Assembly (NCBI GenBank): GCA_958298945.1
Contig: OY282609.1
Coordinates: 11,018,326 to 11,082,325 of the forward strand
Reading direction: 5' to 3'
Origin: Atherix ibis
Taxonomy: Eukaryota > Arthropoda > Insecta > Diptera > Athericidae
DNA: 64,000 nt
Position numbers and translations under genes: made by a program. The notes beneath the pieces were generated by a model that did not search any database, was not told where the DNA came from, and saw only the letters and a program-made list of their open reading frames with translations. This document shows, piece after piece, positions 1-12,269 of the stretch; the stretch's first letter is position 1; every line of letters starts with the position of its first letter.

Positions 1-38
1 TAAAATAGAGACGCCTAAATCAGAATGTTAAGATCAAT

Positions 39-800
39 TTATTCAAACCAAATATTCTCCATTATTATTGATAATATTTCGTCATTTTTCGGGCGAGCCC
101 AGATAGTTAAACTATATAAAGTACAGATAGTACTTCTGTGGTTTATGGTTTTAAAACTATATAAGGTTCTTTTCACATCCTCTTTTGAAGTTAGCTTGGT
201 TCCATAAAAAGAGTTCTGCAGAGATAGAAACAAATAGTAGTCTGAGGGTGCTATGTCTGGGCTACTATACGGTGCATATATCAAAACTTCACAGGTGGAG
301 TTCCAGTTACACAATAAACACAGAATAACTTTATTGACCTTCAATCCTAACTTTGAAATTGTTAGGGATCGTTCATATATCTATTTCAATACTTTTTTTC
401 GAACCAATTCTCATATTTCCCCCTTTTTTTTAATGCCACTTATAATTTGCTTCAGAAATGGCTCGATTTTATGGCGCTTCAGCAGCGTATCTCAGATGTT
501 AAGTCTTATTTTCCACACTTAATTTATGAGGTACCCAAACATTAAGTTTGTTTTTGAAACCAGCCTTTTGCAAACAGTTTAAAACGGTTTGATGATGAAT
601 GTTTAAATCATAAGACTACTGACATGCCAATAATATCTTTTTGCGTTTTTTTTTCTCGAGATTTTGATTTTTTTTCGGTAATTGGTCGACCAGAATGGGA
701 CTTATCTTTGACGTCAAACTCTGCGATGCGTTGTTTCCTTTGTCGAAGTGGTATTATAAAATATAACGATTTTTCTCTTTATTTCGGTCCATTTTTGAAC
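39..800 (-). mobile_element. Decayed mariner transposase (DD34D type), internally deleted
   Basis: Read on the minus strand, about 792-620 gives a mariner N-terminus: a start MDRNKEKNRYIL, then FDVKDKSHSGRPI, the usual linker after the first helix-turn-helix. From about 600 to 440 the frame reads HHQTVLNCLQKAGFKNKL and NVWVPHKLSVENK, the second helix-turn-helix and the WVPHEL linker. The C-terminus at 344-39 reads YSSPDIAPSDYYLF, which holds the third catalytic Asp. Several stops and shifts occur. The segment between the WDW-like start (LCNWNST) and YAPYSSPD is missing, so the second catalytic Asp is lost. The element is dead. Its terminal repeats could not be placed, and it may extend beyond the left edge. 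Confidence 0.85.
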
Positions 801-2789
801 TTGAATAACTTTTGATACAGTACACCTATTTCAATAAAGTTTTCCGCTACATAAATTTATAAATGTCACTTTCCAAACGCACATCTAGTGTTATTACACA
901 TCTAGTATATTCAAATAAAATAAATTTCGAAATATGTGTGCATATAGAAGAAATAATTTTCTTTTTGTTAATTGATCAAAAGTCATATTTTTTTATAAAT
1001 CCATTGTTAGCATTTATTAATCTTATAAATTGAAGGTATTTATTATTTTATATATTCTATATATTAACAAGTTAACTATTTTAAATGTAAAATATATTTA
1101 AATTTTTTTAAATATATATTGTTTACCTTTAAAGATAGTTTAGATTAGTTAAGGGATAAAAATACTTAAATACTAATTTTTTTATAAAATATTTACATAC
1201 TCAAACAAAAGATATTTTTACAATTTTCATATTTTTTTATACGAATAATTCAAAAATGTAAAAATAATTCAGATTTATTTAAAAATTATGTAGGATATTT
1301 CTATTTTAGATACATACACGATATAGAAACAAATGGTTTGGTTTTAAATTTCATTTCAATCCAAATTTGGATACATACAATTTATTCAATTCAAATTGAA
1401 TGTTTAATTATAATTACGATAATATGAGGGAATTTTTTTTACTATACTTCATGTAACGTCATTAGTAAGTTTGTTCATTAAATAGTTTTGACGTAATAAA
1501 TAAAAAGACGTCATAACTCAATAATAGAATTGTTTAGAAGTGTGTTCATTTTCGTTAGTAGTTCTCCATACAAAAACAGACTGTTTTGTTGAGCACTTCC
1601 TTTCGTACACAAAATTACGAAATTTCAATGAGCACTATACTCTCTAAGCATATCAACAAACATTTTGACTATTGCATCTAAATTATTTGCTATTTTTAGA
1701 TCATGAAATTGAACTAAATAGCATTTAAGAGTAGCATTGAATTGTGGATTTTTCAAATGTGCTCTAAACATTAGTTCTATGGACAGAACAAACTGTGCCA
1801 ATGTCGATAAAGAGGACTTCTGAATGAGAATTATTCCAATTTAAAAGCACAGCATTTATTTTCACACGAAATCAAATCTATTAACTTCTGACATATGAAA
1901 ATAAACGGTGACCATCAGTTGACGCTCGTTACTGCGAAATTCTTTTGTGGCAACAAAAAATGAAATTCTATTTAGAAAAATAAAAAAATTCGATTGATCA
2001 AAGTGCAGGAATTTTCTTTAAGTTAATTATGTAGATTTTTTCTTGTTGAAATTAGAAATTCGAAATTATCTTGAAATTGGCGCAATTATTTTGAATATAA
2101 TGTTAATTATAGAAAATTGCAAAGTATACAATTCAGTGTTTATGGGCAAAGAAAAATATGTGGAAGAACCAAAAGACTTTATTATTATACAATAGATTTG
2201 GTTGAGGTGAGAATCTTTATTTTTTCCCCAAAATACTACACAATTGATCTTTCGGCTTTATAATAAATACATCAACCATACGGAAATTTTATAGCAATCA
2301 CTATAAATTTTTACACACATGGCCTCTGTAAAACATTTTAACATTTTAGATTTTTACTTTGAGCACAAACATTTCTGTTTTTTTTTATCTTAACAATAAA
2401 TAATGGATTCGCTTCAAATCAAGTATCTTATTCACCAAAAAAAAAACAAAAAAAAATAATACAAACACTCGTTTATAGATTACATGTACATAGTTGAGAT
2501 TTAATGGTAATATTTGGATTAATTAATGTGTTTTTATTTTGATTTTATGCATGTATCAGGAATTAATTTTTTTTGTGAAATTTTATCATAGAGAATTTTT
2601 TTCTTAAACAATATTTACTGAACATTTTTGCCACAACCACAAACAGTCTTTCTTTTACGTCAAAAATAATTCAAATTACTTATATAAGTACCGGATATTA
2701 TAAAAAGAAAAATATCGTGTGTCTAACGATTTAATTTTTTTTTAAATTATCAGTGATGTCTACTTTATTTAAAGGATTATCCTATTTGC
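801..2789. other. AT-rich intergenic DNA, no gene seen
   Basis: This stretch shows no protein-like frame on either strand and no repeat that I can classify. It has small palindromes near 1355-1405 and three CRE-like half sites at about 1453-1515, reported as a finding. Otherwise it looks like neutral AT-rich DNA with A and T runs. Confidence 0.5.
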
Positions 2790-3330
2790 GGTTCGAAAAG
2801 TAAAGTCCATTACAAATATACTAAAAATTTAGATTTTCATTAAATTATTATTATATTATATTGCTTGAATAATGCCATATATTATATTGCTTAGATTTTA
2901 TTATGGCTACTGAAAATAACGATTTACCATAAAAATATCGAGGTCTAGAAGGAAATTATTGCCTTCGAGTAGTCGATTTTTTTGAGGAAATTTATAAATA
3001 CTTCTTCGCACATTTTGAGCTATTATTTGTCTATTATATTTTTAAAGAAATCAAAAGCGATTAAAAACTAAAAACAAGCCACACAGTTTGATAGATTTTG
3101 GCCATTTTTTAATGTATACATCCTATAGCTTTACAAGAAATATCTAACGGCGTCAAATCGCACGATTTTGGGAAGCAAACTGACATAATAGTCTTAAAAA
3201 TACGCATCCTGGCAACTTTTCACGCAATAAAGGCACAATTTGTCGTAATATGTAGCTTATTATTTATTAACGTATCCACCAAATGAGAAATAAACCTCAT
3301 CACTGAAGATATTTCTCTTCTTAAAGCGAG
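2790..3330 (-). mobile_element. Decayed Tc1/mariner-superfamily transposase fragment
   Basis: On the minus strand, near 3330-3240, the frame reads NIFSDEVYFSFGGYVNK, the family motif around the first catalytic Asp (FSDEAHF..GYVNK). It is followed by a jump to LLREKLPG and to a segment matching WPPKSCDLTPLD near 3150-3190, now interrupted by stops. The low-coordinate end (about 2795-2815) carries a TTCGAAAAGTAAAG sequence. That resembles the TTCGGAAAGTAAA-type ends of the copies at 12.3 and 30.0 kb, so this is probably the same family. The middle of the gene is deleted. Confidence 0.7.
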
Positions 3331-5449
3331 AAACATGGCTACTGCATTATCACCACTTTTATAGAATATTTTTATAATTTTAATATGTTACATTGTTTAG
3401 TAATTAAATAGATACACTTTTTAAAATGACATGTTTCATATTAATCAAATTTTTTCTTTAATAATTTATATATTTAATAATTGCCTAATAATAAGGCTAT
3501 ACTTTCCAAAATGCAAAATGGATAATCTTATATTATGAAAATTAAATATTTCTCTTGAATCGAATCAAATGAAAATTAATTTTCTTTTAATAATATAAAT
3601 TATGAGTAAAAAAAAAATGTAGGTGAAAATAAAAGAAAAATGATCATTTTGTATGCTAGGGGATTTTTTTTTTAACGAATAATCTAAATAATTTTGTCAT
3701 TTGATAAATATAAAATTCATTAGTTTTTCTGGGAGCTTTTATAAAAAATCTTTTAAAAATGAATTATAAATGCCAAAGATATATTTCTACTCGAGTTTCA
3801 CCAATTTTTTTCTATTTTTAATCATTATTTAGATGCTTGAAATTATATGAATAATTAAAGATTCTTCTTTTATTCTCTTTTCTTTTAATTGAACTTTTAC
3901 AACAATTTCTATGAATGAATTTAATTTTTAATTTGAAAAGTATCAATAATTATTGCTTATAAAATTGATACTTCAAATTAATAATCATAAAAATATAGTA
4001 AACTTTTATTTTATATACATTTTTTACTCAAACTTTTTAAATTCCAAATCTTGATAAAAGACGTTACTATCCAATAAAATAATTTTCTTCAAGAATTTAA
4101 TTTTAATGGTATTTTTTTTTGTTGACCCCAATAAGCTTTAGAGTATTTTATTTTGAATTTTTTTCATCTCGAATGAAATGTACATTAACAACCATTTTCG
4201 AAAAAAATTATTTAACCCCATTAATGGTAAAGTGCTTTCATTAAAATTTTACCTTGTAAAATTACAAACTGAATTAAAAATGAACAAGCAAAAATTAATT
4301 AAAATATTTTTACTAGAAATGGAACAAATACATATCTCTCCCTATATAAACATCTATTTAATTTTTTTTTGTATATACCTAAATAGAAAGAGAACTTTAG
4401 GTAAACAAAGTCCTTACGTTTTATATCAATTAGTAAAACTCAGTCATTTCAGAGGTTATTTTACAAGTAAAAAAAATCATGTAATTTGGTTGGAAAGCAC
4501 TTTGTTAATATTAAGTAATATTCACTCCTAGTTTAAGTAAAAACAACAACCAAATATTACTATTGCTAGATCTGTTTATGAAAATTTCAACTGTTAAGGC
4601 ATAGAAGAAGATGAAGAAAAAAAAGGAACATTATTATTAGACATAAGCCTTTTTATCCATCTTGCCAAAAATAGAAATTTAGTGAGTATACCTCAATTAT
4701 GAAGTTATTCCATAAGTTGGAGAACCTAAGCTTTTATTCCATTTAATGGGGATTCTTATTCGTACATTTTGTTAGTATTTGAATTGTTTTTTTTTTAAAT
4801 TTTTATTTTTATTTCTTGTTATAAATTATACGAGAACGATATCACTAAGGAAATATTCGTAATTTTAGTTGAAAATGTCAATCTCAGATTTTCCCCCCTA
4901 ATGCTTGTGAGCAAATTTGTATACTTCTGGTAATGAGCTCTAAATAAATGATGGAAGTTATTTTTTTTAAATATTTCGTTGATTTATAAAACGTTTCTGA
5001 CCGACATAAAAAAATGTTTAAGATACTTTATTCGACGAATAAATCTGGATTTTATTGCATATTCTGAAGATCAAAAGTTTTTCATTTTTCATTTCCATTG
5101 TTCTTATGGATATCGCATATAAGCGCCATAATAGCAATAAACAAAATGTCCGCAATTTTTGAGCACTTATTTTATAGATTCAAAATTTTATAGAAAAATT
5201 TATACTCAATATAAATATTTATATTATAATATTATAAATATTTATATTGATTTAATGGTTCATTTCTAATTTCTTTGTTGTATTATGAAAAAAGTCTTCC
5301 AAGAAAGTTTATAGTACTTTTAAGATATTCTTTCAAGGCTGATACGATTTTTTTTATGTATTCAGTAATTAACTAGTTATTTTTTCTTTTGTATTTAAAA
5401 TTATTAATGTAAATAAACTAAAGGCTTTGGAGAATATTCGGAAAATAAA
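3331..5449. other. AT-rich intergenic DNA
   Basis: I see no gene. A short motif CTATACTTTCCAAA...AAATGGATAATC lies at about 3494-3528 and recurs elsewhere in the window. The open frame at 4178-4531 is composed of A/T-driven Lys, Ile, Leu and Asn and looks like chance. An AT palindrome sits near 5215-5250. Confidence 0.45.
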
Positions 5450-5790
5450 CCATGCAAGGAATATAAATAGCATAAATTTTTTTATTTTATTTTAGTCAAT
5501 AAAGCTAAAATTTGTTGTATTTTATAGCTAATGGTGTTGTTTTATTAGAATCACATATGGTCTAGACTAAAATATACAAGTTAATGCCGAAAAAATCCGT
5601 TATCATAGAATTGACGGTAGTACTTTATTTTGAAAGAAATATGGACCAATAAAATCTTTAGACCAAAATCCATACTTGACAGTCACTTTTTACAAATACA
5701 ATGGCTCCTCTACCTTAACTTGTAGATTTACATAGCCTCATGAAAGGATTATGTAACCACCAAACAAGAAATAAGTCTTATAACTGGAAA
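5450..5790 (-). mobile_element. Decayed Tc1/mariner-superfamily transposase fragment
   Basis: The minus strand, near 5780-5600, reads YFLFGGYI, then KVTVKYGFWSKDFIGPYFF, then degenerate copies of DHMWFQQD and the HTAR segment near 5570-5530. These are consecutive motifs of the catalytic domain in the transposase family that is spread over this window. Stops are frequent and the N-terminus is not found. Confidence 0.7.
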
Positions 5791-7680
5791 AAAATTTATA
5801 GAAAGTTTTTACAATTATAACGCATTGATACATTATTAAAAATCCATAGTATAAAATGACAAACATTAATCTAAACAAATTTTATCTTGTATAATATAAA
5901 TATTGAACAACTGCGAAATGACAGTACTGTACTTTTAAAAACTACAAAATGGATAATGTACACATAAAAACACACTAGTTAATGAGAAAAATAGCATGAA
6001 TACATACGAAAAAGCAATTATGTCTGATAACATCCAAATGTATCTAATTGTTAGGGTAATTAGGTAACGTTGAAATAAATTAAAATTATCGCAATTTATA
6101 TGACTAAAGCCGCAATATATTTTAATGAAAACATATTTGCAATGAAGATATTATATGTACTTATGAAATATATTTTGTAAAAATTGTTCTTTTACAAATA
6201 TTAGTATCAGCATATATTATATAAATTTATTATAGAAAAATATAAAATTGTTAAAGTATTCCTGTTTACCATATGAATAATTTTGGATTTTATTCTAAAT
6301 TTATTATAAATTTATTTTAGTAATTATTTTTGTTATAGCAAAATATAAAAATGATATTTACCATATAAAAATGAAAATTTTTAGATCAAGGATTTCAGAA
6401 ATGCATTACCTCAGTATTATTGCACATAACATACTCAGCTATGAATGATTTATGAAATTACAACCATATGGGAATAAATGAGTATATTATTATTTGAAAA
6501 TTTTCATTAAAACATCTCAATTACGACCACTAAAAGCATATTATTTATTTATTTTTATTTTTAATATTCAATGTTGAAGGGTGATTTTTTTCTGATATAT
6601 CTTCTCCCTCATAGGTGATATATAAACTAAGTACTAGTATATATTTATATATATTTTCAACTGATAGTTTGGATTGCAAAAAAAATACACATTTTTTTTT
6701 TATAAATAAAACTTTTATACATGATATTTACACTTAAATAAATGGTGTTGGTAATCGTTAATGGTGGTTATAATATTTATTTTCCAAACGAAATAATTAG
6801 CACACTTTATATGATTTTATAGAGAAGAATTTTTAAAGCGAAATGCCAAAAGTACGAGTTTTTGTAAAGAAGAGTAACTAACTATTCAACAAGTTTATTC
6901 CATTAAACCGATATAAGAATATGTGTTATTCAAATTGAAATAAGGGTTACACGGTTAATTAAAACCCTACAAGTACTCCGTAGCAAAAATTTTGAAAAGA
7001 AATTTTAGCCACTTTGACGTGAACACAAAATTTTACTATCAAATTATATTTCGTTAAATAGTTTCAATTTTATCCTTTTTTGTTTCTAAAAAACGTAATC
7101 TGATAATTGTAAACATAGAAGAAAGTCTACTCTTACAATTATCAGAATACACATTAAAAAGATAAGTTTATCTCAAAAATATTCTAAATAGTAAATAGTA
7201 AATATTCTTTAATTAAACATCATAATATCAAATATAATAATTTTATTAAGAATATTGTTAATCCTCGTATATTTTTATCAGTATAGGAATATTTATATTT
7301 ACAGGATAAACATTATATAATCCATGTTTAGTTGTCTATATAAATTTATCTTCTTTCATACCATTAAGTAAATTAATTTTCCATACTTGAAACGATATAA
7401 GATAAAGAATACAAATACAAATAATATTCATTCAATTAACTAAATGAAAATTTACATATACTTTATCGGTAAATATTCAAAAATAAACAATTAATATAGC
7501 TAATAGTCTAGAAGGTTCACAAATAACCCCTAAAAATAGATTTTTTTTATTACACTCATAAGTAGAAGGTGTTTTTTTTTAATATCTTATTTTGATCATA
7601 AAGAGAAAGTACTTTATTTACAATATTTTGATATGTTACACTGGCTATGATTTTTATAAGTTAAATTTTAAAAATTTAGG
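5791..7680. other. AT-rich intergenic DNA
   Basis: No gene is visible. A sequence AAGGGTGATTTTTT at about 6576-6590 resembles the terminal repeat of the DD41D-type element that ends at 9784, but no transposase is attached to it. The remainder is A/T-rich with short homopolymer runs. Confidence 0.4.
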
Positions 7681-7684
7681 TTGT

Positions 7685-8135
7685 TTTTTTTTAGAGATAT
7701 ATTGACTTTATTGGGAAGAAAAACGCTAATGTTAAATATGATTTCAAACAATCTAGAAGTACAATTTTCGCCCACATTTTTGAGCAGTTGGGGCCATATG
7801 TTGGCAATAACGCGGCGAATATTGGTTTCCAAGTTGTCATCGTATTTTGTTTATCGGCATAAACTAGCGATCTTGGAAAATTATCTGAAGGTGTTAAATC
7901 AAGCGAAATTATGCGCTCATCGAATTTCCCCTCAATAATTTGATTGTGGCGGGCGCTGGATGGTATGTTGGGCTGTTTTGTTAAAACCACAAAACATTAA
8001 CAGCATTAAATTGGGGAACGTAAAAGTCAGTAATTATGGATATAAAGTACTCTTCTCATTGACTCTTACGTTCTGGCCGTCATCATTTTTATAAAGCACA
8101 CCAAAATCAAGGGTTATCCAATTCATACTTTAAAA
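7685..8135 (-). mobile_element. Decayed DD41D-like Tc1/mariner transposase, C-terminal part
   Basis: The minus strand from about 8130 reads ALYKNDDGQNVRVNEK, a relative of the YFFKDDxGxNVTVNGERY motif. It continues through PNLMLLMF and then LDLTPSDNF and SLVYADKQNT (third catalytic Asp and flank) at about 7910-7840, and ends with an IRRVIAN..PQL-like helix and LTSR-like tail at about 7690. Frame breaks separate the segments. The order of motifs is complete from the middle of the catalytic domain to the C-terminus, so this was one copy now broken by small indels. Confidence 0.75.
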
Positions 8136-8329
8136 AGTAAAGCTACATAAACCCCCCTTTATTTTTATGAAATTCAAATTTTGATAAAACATTTATTTTA
8201 TTTTATTGCCAAAACCATAGCATAAAACTTTAAATATAACATCATTCAAATTTCCGCTAAAAAACTTCTTTCAGGATTCGATCCATTTGAGGTTTTGATG
8301 ACTTTTATGCACATTTCGGGCTGTAATTG

Positions 8330-8800
8330 ATGTGATTTTTTTTATATATAAAAAACAACATCTGTCAAAAAATAAAAACAAAACGACAAAATTTAGCTTT
8401 ATTTTTTGTCAGTAAATGCAAAATTTTGCGTGTCTTGTAGTTTCTGGCGGCATCTTGTCAAAATCACATATGGTCAAGTTAAAAGTTTTGAATTTAGGTC
8501 AAAAATTTAGATCTCACAAAAAAGTGTCACCTTTAAATTAAGATCATACGATAAAGTCGCTCTTCGCGGATACAATGGCTTATCCATAGTTACACGGCAA
8601 TTTTGCTGAAGAAAATAATCTCCACTTAAACATGCAACTTGGCTCCTGCGGCTTCATCAATTTTGCAGACAGTTTTTTAAAGCTTTGTTTGCTGAATAAA
8701 TTATCCATATCTAACGTGATACTTTGTGCTATTTGGTTTTCCATATTTTTATTTTTGACAAATTATGCGTGACACGTGACTTGTGTTAAACTCAAAAGTG
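8330..8800 (-). mobile_element. Tc1/mariner-superfamily fragment, second minus-strand copy
   Basis: Near 8590-8390 the minus strand reads KPLYPRRATLSYDL, KVTLFCEI, a DHMWFQQDAA-like segment and ETTRHAKF. These correspond to the KPLHPQKVTLW and DxMWFQQDGATCHTAR motifs, including the second catalytic Asp. The part between 8800 and 8600 has a short open stretch beginning MENQIAQSITLDMDN that I cannot place in the transposase. The copy is truncated and interrupted by stops. Confidence 0.55.
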
Positions 8801-9029
8801 CTCAATAAGCATTGCTATTTCATTATGAAAAGAAATTACACTCGAACAAAGCTTATAAATTATTGAATTTTATTATCCAAATTCGTGCTCTGTGAAAAAT
8901 ATGTTTTGCGCACTTCAACCATTTTATGCTACTTCAAGTCATAGTGACAAAATTTTATAGCAATTTTACGCTATTAGACATCAAACCACCAAAATTTCAT
9001 AGCAATTTTACGCTATGTTATTAGACATC

Positions 9030-9784
9030 AAATGCGTAGAAAGCGTACAGAGGAAAATGTTGCTGTCCTCGATTCGTCCATATTTCGCCGTTCACAGCAA
9101 TTGGGATTGTGTTATCGACTATGTAGAAGATTTTACACAAGGATCTTGGTCTGAGGAACTGAAGCCGACGATCGTGCAATAACTGAAGCCGAACGACCTG
9201 CCAAAGCGTCGAGTGCGCCTTAAAAACAATTTGGAAAAATCCATTTTTTTACCGAAAAATTTCGTTTAGCGACGAAGTTTATTTCTGGTTAAATGGATAA
9301 GTGAATAAGCAAAGTTGTTGCATTTGGTCTGATAACCAACCACATGTGGTTTAAACAAGATGACGCAATATGTCACACAGCACGTGAAACAATGGACATA
9401 TTGAGAGATGAGTGCGGTGAACAATTTATCTCTCGTTTCGGACCGGTGAGTTGGCCACCTAGATCGTACCATTTGACGCCTCCAGACTATTTTTTATGGG
9501 GCTTCGTGAAGTCAGTCGTCTATTACAATAAACAAGCGTCACTTGCAGCCTTGGAAGACAACATTACACATGTTATTAGTGAAATACCAGCCGAGATGCT
9601 CGAAAAAGTGGTTCAAAATTTGACCTCTCGCATGGATCACTTAAAACGTACTCGTGGCCAACATTTACATGAAATAATCTTTAAAAAGTAAATGGCGAGC
9701 ATTAATTTATCGATTGAAATAAAAATTTCAATTTTTCTGTTTTTTTTTTGGAAATTTGAAAACCAAACACTTAAAAAATCACCC
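9030..9784 (+). mobile_element. DD41D (rosa-like) transposase remnant with 3' terminal repeat
   Basis: Motifs run in order on the plus strand: RTEENVAAVLDSS and RRSQQLGL (N-terminal domain) at about 9040-9110, FFTEKFRLATKF..MDK near 9250-9300, then an open frame 9344-9691. That frame carries FKQDDAICHTARETMDIL (second Asp), LTPPDYFLWGFVKS (third Asp) and a complete C-terminus ending HLHEIIFKK. Forty-one residues separate the second and third Asp, the DD41D spacing described for rosa-type elements. Between GYVNK-like and MWFKQD the middle of the gene is missing. After the stop, the element closes with ACTTAAAAAATCACCCC, typical of GGGTGATTTTTTAAG terminal repeats. The catalytic core lacks part of its sequence, so it should be inactive. 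Confidence 0.85.
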
Positions 9785-12269
9785 CTTATATTAAATTAAA
9801 TTTTGCTATCTGGAATAATACATATCTTTAACAGCGATGGGATTATAGGGCTATACTTTCCAAACTATGAAATGGATAATCCTGTACTCAAATATATTAT
9901 TTATTGCATTATTTTCAACAATTATCAATTTATAAAGTACAATAATACTAATCAATAGCAAAAGAAATTTTTTTATATAAATTCAATTATAATTTTTTTT
10001 GCATATTTTCGTTCTAATTATAAAAGAACAAAAACTTTTTATATAAAATTAATGAGCCCAAAAATAATATCTCTACATACATATGTAGATACATATGTTT
10101 TAGAAAATATTCACGTGAACATTATAATAATAACTTTTTTTCATTAACATTAAAATATGTATTCATATATAAATATATTGTTATAATATGCAAATTTTTA
10201 TATTGTATAATAAACCTAAAATTTAATTAAAGCAGTCAAGGAAACAACAAAGTATTTTTAACAAAAAATCAAACAATAATACTAAAAAGTTGCAAACATA
10301 TTAACAATACAAACAATTATCTATGCATATAAAAATTCGTATTCTAACTATCCTTGTTGTCTTGATTTTTGGTTTAACAGTAGCTCGATTATATAGCAAA
10401 AGGATAACAATGTAGAGAGAATACCTAATGCATGGTATGGGTCTGCCCCGACTCTCTACATTTGTTGCGCATCCTTCTATTTGTATGTCATAAAATTGTC
10501 CCAACGGATCTGGTTTATGACATTAAAATGTGTCAGACGGGGGTGGAGATATTATAGCATTGTATAAGACGAAAAAATCAAATCTTCTACATTATATTAT
10601 TCGTATGAACAACGTTTGTTTCGGTATATACGAGTATTTGTTGATGTTTGTGTTCATGTATATCTACATATACTAATATAATATTTGCAAAAGTATTATT
10701 TTTTCATATTTACTCTTATATGGATAAATTCAAGAATAAAGTAAATTTTCGTCATTATTCCTCTTTACGAGAAAGTTGCCTTTAGCTTTTCGTCTGTCAT
10801 CTACTAGGTCCTTGGCTTCAAGTTTTTAGTTCTAATCCAAATGCAAAAGTGTCTCTTTCTATGTATGTGCGTACGTACATATTTCATATGCATTTATACT
10901 TATAACAGATATGTGTACATATTCCACCCGAAAATTCAAGAAACAAGCTTATGCAAAATGTATGATTGAGTATGTGGATGCGCGTGTACATATATTGTAT
11001 AAAACAGTTATAATAATAGCAATAATATGGGAAAAGGTAGTAAAAAAAATCAAATAAGGAAATCAAAAAATGAAAATTCCAAATAAATCCCAATGAAGTG
11101 AATTTAAGAAAAGTAAGACTTCTATACAGAAGAGAAATACAAATTTTATAGAGTTTGTAATTGAATTGTCTACCTTCGTCCTTATGAGGGAAAAAAAACT
11201 TACACAAAAAAGAGATACTCGTAATATTAACTATGCTCAATGTAAATTCACCTTTAATATTATACTAAAAATAATAACAAGATAACAGAAAGAAAAGAAA
11301 AGAAAAGGAAAAAAGAAAAGAAAAAAGGGAAATAAACGAATTGTGATGACTAAAATTTAAGGTGAAAATAGTAACAGCCATTTTGAAATAAATTGAATTT
11401 CTAAATGTTATCATTTCTATTGTTGACCTTATATAAAATTGCTTTTAATTTTGAAGAGAACAACTTCAGAAAATAAGGTAACATTTTGTTAATGAATTTT
11501 TTATATTCTGTAAAAAGTGGATTATTTTCTCCTTTGAAATAATGTTGTTGATTTGAATAAGTTTCCATCCATATTTATGTAATTTTCGAATCAAAATTTA
11601 TAATTTAAAATTTTTGCAAAAATATTCTGGTTTTTTCTTCTTTATTCTTATTATACTAAACTTAATTTAAGATATGATTTTTTTTTACTGAATAGAATAA
11701 ATAATCAAGGATAGAATAAATAAACAAGGACAGAATACATAATCAAATACATAATTTAATAACTTTTTCAAAACGAAATATACAGTTTTGTGCAAATTCT
11801 AATATGGTATGTTATTTATAAACAACATACTATTGAACTTTCTATCATCAAGAGGATAATTTTGTTCTTTATTTGCATAGTTACCGTCTCAATATAATTA
11901 GTTTACTTCAGTAAAATTCAATGAGAATAAATGGTGGAAAAATATTTGTCCATGTTGAGGAATTGATTTTTTGGCACAGTCCTTTTCATTTATGTTGAGG
12001 GTCGGACGATTGAAAAATAAAAACATGACAAATGTATGATAACAAATTATCCATTTCTTAGTAAATAAATATACATATATTTAACAACTATCAAATGGCA
12101 AAGTTCTGCCATTTGATAGTTGTTAAATATATGTATTATTTAAAATATTATTTATTTAAGTTAAGGTTTGCCATTTCTAAGATAAAAAAATACGTAATAA
12201 TTATGAAAAATTCCTACAAGAAAAGATGATTCTGATATTGTAAGGCTTCGTTCTTTAAGAGGAGGATAT
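9785..12269. other. Intergenic DNA with hairpins and simple repeats
   Basis: No gene is supported. The motif GGCTATACTTTCCAAA..ATGGATAATCC lies at about 9848-9890. A GC-richer island at 10411-10560 folds into short hairpins (see findings). A purine-rich AAGAAAAG repeat occupies about 11285-11335, and a perfect 30-bp palindrome lies at 12071-12136. The open frame 10884-11240 on the minus strand is Phe/Tyr/Cys-rich and looks like a chance frame. Confidence 0.45.
12071..12136. repeat. Perfect 30-bp inverted repeat with 6-nt loop
   Basis: Bases 12071-12100 and 12107-12136 are exact reverse complements, and the loop is AAGTTC. The arm contains AACTATCAAATGGCA. No transposase motif lies within it. 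It may be a fold-back mutation by template switching, the inner part of a small foldback element, or a hairpin RNA source. Confidence 0.95.

Noticed and set aside
4178..4531. 117-aa plus-strand open frame
   Set aside because: Composition is what A/T-rich DNA gives (Lys, Ile, Leu, Asn, Tyr), with no motif, splice signal or promoter context.
5215..5250. AT-only palindrome around TAAATATTTATATTATAATATT
   Set aside because: Palindromes made only of A and T are expected by chance at this composition.
10884..11240. 118-aa minus-strand open frame with many Phe, Tyr and Cys
   Set aside because: It arises from A/T and purine-rich repeats, has no recognisable domain, and spans a simple-repeat region.
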